From the NCBI RefSeq assembly GCF_042100115.1, contig NC_091279.1, forward strand, positions 558,001-622,000: DNA of 64,000 bases, given 5' to 3'. Each line of letters begins with the position of its first letter. Within the stretch, counting starts at the first letter, position 1. Below the pieces are notes generated by a model. It worked only from the letters and a program-made list of their open reading frames with translations. It ran no database searches and was not told the DNA's origin. This document shows positions 57,220 through 64,000 of the stretch, one piece after another. The DNA comes from Alternaria dauci. Lineage: Eukaryota > Ascomycota > Dothideomycetes > Pleosporales > Pleosporaceae. The position numbers and the translations under genes are program-made.

Positions 57220-59489
57220 AAGCGATGTAACTTTACTGATACGGTTAGACACTCTTGAGCTAGATACGATGCAGAATGCCTAATGGAATTTTTTACTTTC
57301 ATTTCCTCTCGAAGTGGACGATTCTGGTACTGCACTTGCGGGATTTGTCACCCCTCCCAGCGATCATGGCTTCTTGCAAAAGGCAAATACACAAGATGTT
57401 GCTTGCCGAAAATAGCAAGCCAATCACAAGCCACTATCAGCGAACCAATAGACTTGGGAGTTTTGTCACTAGTTTATCGGTTGTTTTTCCGGGGCATGTT
57501 CCCAAGATCCGCGCACAACGGCGCATGCGTGTATGTGTTAGAACTGAATGTTTTGGAGCCCGACAAGAAGCAAGCCATTTTCGAAACAGGTGACTGCAGA
57601 AGCAAACCTACCCGAGTGTCGCTGAAATTACACGTTTTCGTCTATTGCATACCCCCAACTTGGAGTTTCAGAGACTAATGCTGCGAACCATGTGGTGAAA
57701 CTTACATGATCCTGCAGATGCTACTAGGTACAGTTGCGAAGGTGCCAGTACATTGCAATTCCTGAGTTCATCTGATAAGTGGAATCTTGCGGAAATTTTG
57801 GTGTATGATTGTACTCTGGGATTTCTCGCATGAGTCGTCTGCGAAAGTGAGCATCGGCTGTATCACAGGATCATATGAGGTTGGTGCGCTAGAAGCATCA
57901 CACAGTAATCTACCTAGGTGAGTCAGACTGGTTACTACTACATCGATGACAAATATTTATGTTAAAGTCTAGTGGAACCTAGTACTAAAGTTTGACATGG
58001 TGAGTGGAAGCTTGCAGGTCTCGTACCAGCATGTGGTCGACCTCGGGACGGTTCTGTGCTACCTCCTTCTCTACCTATTGACCGGGTATGTTTTAGCTGC
58101 TACGACTGTGCGTGGTATCACGCTTGAATCTAAGTTGAATGGCGGTGTATTATGGCCGCATGATAAACGCTTGGTGTAGCACCCGAACTACCTAGACAAA
58201 AGCTAGTTTCCTAAGTTCCACGGTTGTTCGATGGTAGCCAGTATTTACGAGCCCTTGATGTATGGCTGCAATCTTCCACGCTTTTTTGAATCCGATTCTA
58301 ATGAGCGTACCATATAGAAGACTTTGACAGGCGACGTTAACATAATCTCCAGGTGAACTAGCTGAACGCTGCTAAAGACTTTCTCTGCCCACGCAACAAG
58401 GTTGAGTACAATCCATGGATATGTTCCCTTTTCTTATCTCTGTTAGTATCCACAAGAAGCCTGCATAATTCACACTACCTAGGTAGGCTTGCGCTACCTT
58501 CCCTCAAGAAGAGCCATTTGAGCATATCTAGGTATGTCGCTAAACCATTTCCCGCAGTGTAGAATACAACACATGGAGGTGGAATCTTTCAGGGTTAAGA
58601 ACTGCCTAGGTAAGAATTTACAAGTCTCTGAAGCCCATATATATGCCCAGGTGGCCTCTCACGACATTGAGGCTGACTCTCTAAATCTACCAACTAGCTC
58701 AAATATGGTGCTGCTGACCGCGGGAGATTGCTTGACTCGCGTCATTTCCTTTCAAGGTTATATTCTTATAGGTTGCTATAGATGAAGCACACCTGGCACA
58801 CACCACTAAACCTCCTGGTCATACGAAGCTTAGGTTGCAGTTCTCGAGGGCTGTAATATCGTAGTTGAGAATGCATCCATACAACGTGAAGCGATGGCGA
58901 CACGTCATTCTCGTTGCGTTGGTGAACGTGACACATTTGCACCACCTCCCCCTTTCCCTTCGAGCTTGTGATGAGTTCACATCCCCATCTGGGCAATACC
59001 TATGATGGCGGGCTGGTGGCAAGAGAAAAGTAGAATCCGAGCTACACAACGGCTTCAGCATCTGAAAACTAAGTATAGTCCGTTGAGGTACAGAATGTGT
59101 GCATTGTTGTGAATTTTCGGTGTGTTCATGTGCGGTGAGTACCTAGGTATACCTGGGTATGCAGACAGTTTCTCAGGGTTACCCAGGTACGCTTGTGCAT
59201 TCGTTTACTTGCGAATTCTCTCATTTTAGAGAACCTGTTCGTTCAGATCGTTGAGAATTTTGGAAGTTGTGATTGGCTTAAGCTGAACCCAGCCCAGCGA
59301 ACCAAAGCCACACACACAATCAACCGTTCCCCAAAGCTCAACTCCAATGATTATCTCGATACAGTAGGCCTCCCAGGAGCCCGAAAAAGCGACCTTCATA
59401 CTCTCGTGGACACTCTTGTGCTCACCTACGTCTATTCGGTATCTACGAGTACCTAGGTAGCGTCCAGGCTAGCCGCACGGATTACCTAC
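57220..59489. other. Gene-poor stretch with clustered CCTAGG palindromes
   Basis: No supported gene. TACCTAGGTA or close variants occur near 57911, 58476, 58604, 59140 and 59450. Short ORFs at 57276-57678 have no recognised features. Confidence 0.5.
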
Positions 59490-59948
59490 TTAATCGCAAG
59501 TTTGATGGCCCGTGCGCGCCCAGATCAATCCCAACCTTCCCGAGGTCCGGTTCCATTCTTCGAAACCTGGTACCACAACCCGACCATGCTCATACTCAGC
59601 CAGTCGCCCAGTGTCATTTACATGCCACGTGATCCCAGAATGAGCAGTGCTGGTTCCATGCTTGCGAACCTGGAATAGGCTCTCCAACATGCCCGGACGC
59701 ACAGCCATCTCTTCGAAGCGCCCTCGGGAATACCTCTTGCTTTCAGGGGCGCGCCACCGCACGTACTCTCCTAAATCGATACATATATATATCCCCATCG
59801 AATCCATACGGTGGGAACATCTGGATTCGTTAGCTAGCCGTTGTCTCGGTCTGTCGCGTGTCTTCAGGTAGTCATGAAAGCGGGCCCGTCGCACCCGCCC
59901 ATCTGATAAGGTAAGTGCACTTTCATCCATTGTAGTGTCGTGGAGCAC
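59490..59948 (-). CDS. Hypothetical ORF, 152 codons
   Basis: Uninterrupted ORF with protein-like composition (GIYICIDLGEYVRWRAPESK, WHVNDTGRLAEYEHGRVVVP). It has no signal peptide, membrane helix or known motif. It could be an orphan gene or part of an older gene. An alternative start is Met7. Confidence 0.33.
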   Translation of the reverse strand: MLHDTTMDESALTLSDGRVRRARFHDYLKTRDRPRQRLANESRCSHRMDSMGIYICIDLGEYVRWRAPESKRYSRGRFEEMAVRPGMLESLFQVRKHGTSTAHSGITWHVNDTGRLAEYEHGRVVVPGFEEWNRTSGRLGLIWARTGHQTCD

Positions 59949-60428
59949 GGCAGGAGTGTTATAATCTGATGCACTGATTTATAGCTCTTGTGTTGGACGA
60001 AGTGTCTAGGCACTGTTATCAGCGATTGCCAGCATTTCGAGGCGGGCACATGCGCAAAGGAACTGATGACATGCTTTCTGTCCGAGTCAATGAAGCACAT
60101 ACTTACTGCGACAATAGGAGGATCAGGGAAAAAATCTTCGAAGATCCGAGTCTCAACTTGAGCTATCCAGCGCTGTCCACCCATTCGCCGACCCAACCCT
60201 CATTCCCACGACGCAACTACATCGACATTCTTTTCAGATTGAACGTGCGCATGCATATACGCAGAGAACGAAAACAAGCATCTCATGATTGTATACGTCT
60301 TCCGGCAAACGACCATATCCTCCGAGCTTTGAGCAATCCATCTCTTTATACCGTACTTTGTCCAACGTGGAAAGTGCGAAGGCGTTCTCTTGGTAGTTGT
60401 TGGAGTATAAGAAGGTCATCGAATTACA
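59949..60428. other. No gene supported
   Basis: A plus-strand ORF at 59990-60463 is basic and Arg/Ser-rich without family features. Confidence 0.4.
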
Positions 60429-60665
60429 ATGACTCGCGTTGGCGGTCGTGGAAATCTCCATAAAAGAAAAAGAGAGCGAATTGGAATCTTACCTTCATAT
60501 CCACCTCCGGATAAGCATGTCCGCACGGCCGGCAAGAAGTATACCTTTATATGGCAGTGCTGCCGGTGTGGGGCTCTCTCTATACCATACCGCAGCAATG
60601 CGTGCCCTTCATGTAATGTTGGCCGATGTGGAAATTGCCACATAACTAAAATCCAGCAGAGATAG
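60429..60665 (+). CDS. Small cysteine-rich zinc-ribbon-like protein
   Basis: A 78-residue ORF with a basic N-terminus and seven cysteines in the last half. It shows W-x-C-C-x2-C-G (WQCCRCG) and then C-x2-C-x4-C-x2-C-H (ACPSCNVGRCGNCH). This W-CC-CG...C-C...C-C pattern recurs in small fungal proteins and suggests zinc binding. The function is unknown. It stands alone between the two paralogues. Confidence 0.5.
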   Translation: MTRVGGRGNLHKRKRERIGILPSYPPPDKHVRTAGKKYTFIWQCCRCGALSIPYRSNACPSCNVGRCGNCHITKIQQR

Positions 60666-62310
60666 GCCACTTAGCACATCTTATGAAGAGACAGAAGTGG
60701 CAGTGCTTGATCCAGGGTCGGCCATGGAAGCTCCTCGTCTAAGATGGACGTGTTCATATCTTGCGCCGAGACAGTACACTACCGGTAGTGGCACACTTGC
60801 AGCACTTTGACTTCGTCACGACTCGCATTAGCATAAGGACGCCTCGCTGGCTACCCTGCTTCCAACTGGATGAAGAACATCTGACAACCTACGCACATTT
60901 CGCCCCACATTTTATATTCTCGTTTCCTTTATCTTTTGCACTTTCATCGCGTGAGCAAGTCTGTTGTAATTTTTTGTTGAGCAGCGTTTCAAGTTTATGT
61001 ACCATTAGAATCTCCTTTCGACTCACCTGTTTCCTATCTTCCCTTGGTTTTGTCCTTTCTTTGTCATTAATATGAATGCTAGGTGGCTTGTACTAAGTCA
61101 TACTGAACATTTAGATTTTACTCCAGCTCGTAGTGCAGAAGCCATTGCCACGTCAGTGCAAGCACGACAGGATGTAGCTAGCTTTATCTTAGCGCGAAAA
61201 CTATGGTCCACCCAAAGCTTGCTCAGGTCATATGTTAGGGCCCCATTTTGCCCGCTGAAGGTTGCCTGAATCAGGTAGAACCTATCAAAGTCAAGAATGG
61301 CTGGCTAACAGGACCCTGCAGGTCTACAAAATATGAAGTGAAGCCCATCACCTTTGGGCCGCAGTGCCTAAGGAAGCCCAATATGGATATGAGGTAGAGC
61401 AAAGTAACATTCCAATGCTTTTGCTAGCCTAACACTAGTGGCACACTCTCAGTAAGCTATCTGGGTAAGTCAGCCAATGATTGGTCGACCTCTAGGAGCC
61501 CGCTCACAGTTGCAACACAATCGTTTGTGCCTACAGAGTATATACAGTATGACGCTGCACGCTGCCCTCTTGTATTTGTATGCACCTCTAACTTCAGGAA
61601 CCTTTCGGAATGTGTTCGCCCAAGCGGTGTATACGATGCATCACCCCAAGGCTATATGCGCTGGCATTCTGTTTTGCGCCCTCGAAAGTCCTCCTCGCCT
61701 TGCCCAATCTTAAGCGACCCATGGACCGGGGTTCAGGTCAGCCCGAAATCTGCCTTCTTACCTCCCGCGTGTACATAACACAAGTGCTTCGCCTCATAAC
61801 TACACAGACGAATTGCTGATCTCGTAGGAAACCATGCATATCCGGCGCTATCTGGATATGGAAAATCGTAGAAAGTCTTCTTCTGCATATCACCCTGTGA
61901 TATGTTTGGGTGCATCGAAAGCCATCATACAGCGACTAACATCACAAGACGTGTTTTCGTGTGCAACACCACGAGATCTAAGCGTTGTCGTACTACCGAC
62001 GTACCGATGAAGAAATGCAATACCGGGCCATTCGCGTAGGGCGTTGCATTTCTTCGTCGGTGTGTTGCAATTGGATGAAGATGTCATCACGTTTCATATG
62101 AGATGGGCATGTACGCCTCTTCGGCGATCTTTATGTCTACAATACGGGTCTCATCGCTCTCGAATTTCCCTGCATTATTTGTCCAATCGTAAACCGGCGG
62201 ATTTCAACGGACTTCATTGATTGTATTGATCTAGGAAGGCAACCCACCCATCCTTTCTATCCGCCGTTGATATGAGCTTACAAACCATTAATTTGTCCAA
62301 CCTCTAACTC
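60666..62310. other. Gene-poor stretch
   Basis: Short, unsupported ORFs on both strands; AT-rich patches near 60900-61080. No repeat family recognised. Confidence 0.5.
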
Positions 62311-64000
62311 ATGGATTACCTGGACGGTACAGCCCTAAGAAACAGCTGCGCGGAGTACGGCAAAGCATGGAATCGAACATTCAATGAGAGGAACCGCAAG
62401 AAATCTGACCGCCCATTCCTGAAGTGCTTACGAGGAGTAAAAATGGAAAGGGAGCTTCTGGACGCTTTTCTTCAGGATACTGACAGCTCTATCTTGTCAC
62501 GAGAAGTCCACCGAGTGGAAAGAATACTCGACAGCATACTGCGTGGAGACAATACGCTTGCTTGGGTAGAATCCCGTACGAGGGCTACTAGTTCCGATCA
62601 ACCGCTACCTGAAAACCTCACGCCGGATGGATTAGCTAGTTTTATCAAGAACCGTGTGAGTCTATAGGCTAGTATACCGGACATGTTACTGGTCAATGAC
62701 TAACCGCATCCAGTCAACAAGTGAGATATCGGATGCTGATGTCATTCGGCACTTGATGTATGTTCAAACTCTCTTAATCACTATACATCAAACGCCGGGT
62801 CACTCTTACTTCTTGTAATCCTGTGTGCACGATCACTGACCATATCAGTTTCATAAGACAACTCGATCTGGACTTCGCATATGCTCTTGCAGCAAACTCG
62901 TCATATAACGAAGTTCTGGCCTTGAGGCCTGCAATACGTAGACACGTAATGCGTGAAACGGCTATCAATGTACATGTACCAGTAGGTTACATGACGAACG
63001 CTAGGTCAACCTAATCTGATATGTCTTCCAGCACACTGGTTTCGAAACCTTTCGCCTGGAATTGAGCTTACCTTACCTGATCCTGGAAGAACGAAACCAT
63101 TTAGAATCATCTACTGTTGAAACAGGCTGCGGGATTGAACGACTGGACACAGATCTGTCGTTCTTGAAGATTGATGCAGATCAAGGCGACGGTCCAACGC
63201 GATTCTCCATATGGAAGGCACATGAAACAGTACTAGTGTTCGGTTGCGATGTCTTTGAATGGACGGGCTATGCATTCTCGGCCCGTTGTCCTTCCATGAA
63301 TGAAAGCCAAGATTTAACCCCAGAGACTGAAGCCGAAGATAACGATGATGGGATGCCGAATGAAGATATGTTTGCCACTGGCGATACGAACTACGATGAA
63401 CAGCATGTACTCGATGCCAACTCGCCAATACTGGACCCCAGAGTGTATTTTCTCTGCGTACTGGCGATCCGAGTAAAGATAATCTGCCAGCGGTATGATA
63501 GTTTGATTCGTACTCTCGAGTTAGGCGTTGATTATTGGGTCAGTTCTCGAGTCAGTATCTGATATTATTGGTTATACTTATCTACCATAGATCAAATCCG
63601 TATATACAGCCAGGAGCGCACGGTCTGTTCCGAATACGACGATCAATACTTCGCGACTAGGTGAGGAGATCAACCAGATACAAGAGGTTCTGCATGCCTT
63701 GAGAACACATCTATCACGCACCATAGCTGTATGGGTACGGTTCAGTGGGGCTGGTGGGGATATATCCTTCTTCTCTGACGTGAGCGATCAAAAAGCCAAG
63801 TTTGCACTACAGGACACAAGCGAATCATTTGCAGATCTGGAATTTCAATTACAAAAGCTGGACGGTGTAGATCGAACTCTAGAAGACGCGACCAAGGCTG
63901 TGAGTACAATGCTTCGGTACCATTACCAGAAGACTCTGACAACATAAGTAGCTTAAAAGGGCACTGACCGCCCAGAATTATCAGCTCGCCCGACAGACAT
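62311..64000 (+). CDS. Orphan multi-exon protein, paralogue B (3' partial)
   Basis: Exons are 62311-62655, 62714-62757, 62849-62981, 63032-63538, 63591-63899 and from 63976 past the window end. Landmarks shared with paralogue A occur in the same order: TPDGL near the end of exon 1, INVHVP at the end of exon 3, GFETFRLEL at the start of exon 4, FEWTGYAF, then LRTHLSRTIAVWVRF with GGDISFFSDVSD. Exons 2 and 3 are 44 and 133 nt in both genes, and intron phases agree. The membrane-spanning C-terminus expected by analogy is outside the window. Exon 4 has an acidic insertion. The function is unknown. Confidence 0.75.

Noticed and set aside
57276..57678. Two overlapping ORFs after paralogue A
   Set aside because: No recognisable features and inconsistent composition; likely chance.
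1..64000. Secondary-metabolite cluster, CRISPR array, plasmid or phage elements
   Set aside because: No polyketide or peptide synthase, no regularly spaced repeats, and eukaryotic intron-bearing genes throughout.

Overview
The window is nuclear DNA of a filamentous ascomycete, most likely a Dothideomycete of the Pleosporales type. Genes are compact and sit on both strands. Introns are 44-112 bp, GT-AG, with CTAAC/CTGAC-like branch sites. The gene set is typical of filamentous fungi: SET1, Zn2Cys6 factor, YAT permease, Cym1, taxilin, COX23. The species cannot be named from sequence alone.

Layout. At 1-18.7 kb lie SET1 (5' end outside the window), a Zn2Cys6 transcription factor, an ERD1-like EXS protein, a small membrane protein, a thioesterase-like protein, a peroxisomal acyl-CoA ligase, ribosomal protein eL36, a thioredoxin/PITH protein without its catalytic cysteines, and a TUG/UBX protein. 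At 18.7-24 kb are four orphan, mostly coiled-coil ORFs. At 24-34.7 kb lie a large RING protein, a decayed gene, COX23, FKBP12, a putative GPI-anchored glycoprotein and an aldo-keto reductase. At 34.7-36.2 kb the gap contains a tRNA-Gln(CTG) sequence split by two spliceosomal-type introns. At 36.2-54 kb lie an amino-acid permease, a CAMK-type kinase, a nitronate monooxygenase, taxilin, the Cym1/PreP protease and a secreted M20 peptidase. From 54 kb to the end the region is gene-poor and accessory-like. It holds two paralogous multi-exon genes of an unrecognised membrane-protein family, the second cut by the window end, and small orphan ORFs between them.

Many genes are mitochondrial or peroxisomal: COX23, Cym1, possibly long FKBP12 and aldo-keto reductase forms, the acyl-CoA ligase ending AKL and the nitronate monooxygenase ending SKL. 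This is ordinary mixed housekeeping content; no biosynthetic cluster is evident.

The strongest unusual observation is the interrupted tRNA-Gln. Removing two ~50-bp GT-AG segments, both with branch-site motifs, and a normal 15-nt anticodon-loop intron leaves a 72-nt cloverleaf with only one G-U wobble in its stems. The two segments fall inside the A box and the B box of the internal Pol III promoter. All exon boundaries were worked out by hand from splice motifs and reading frame and were not checked against transcripts.
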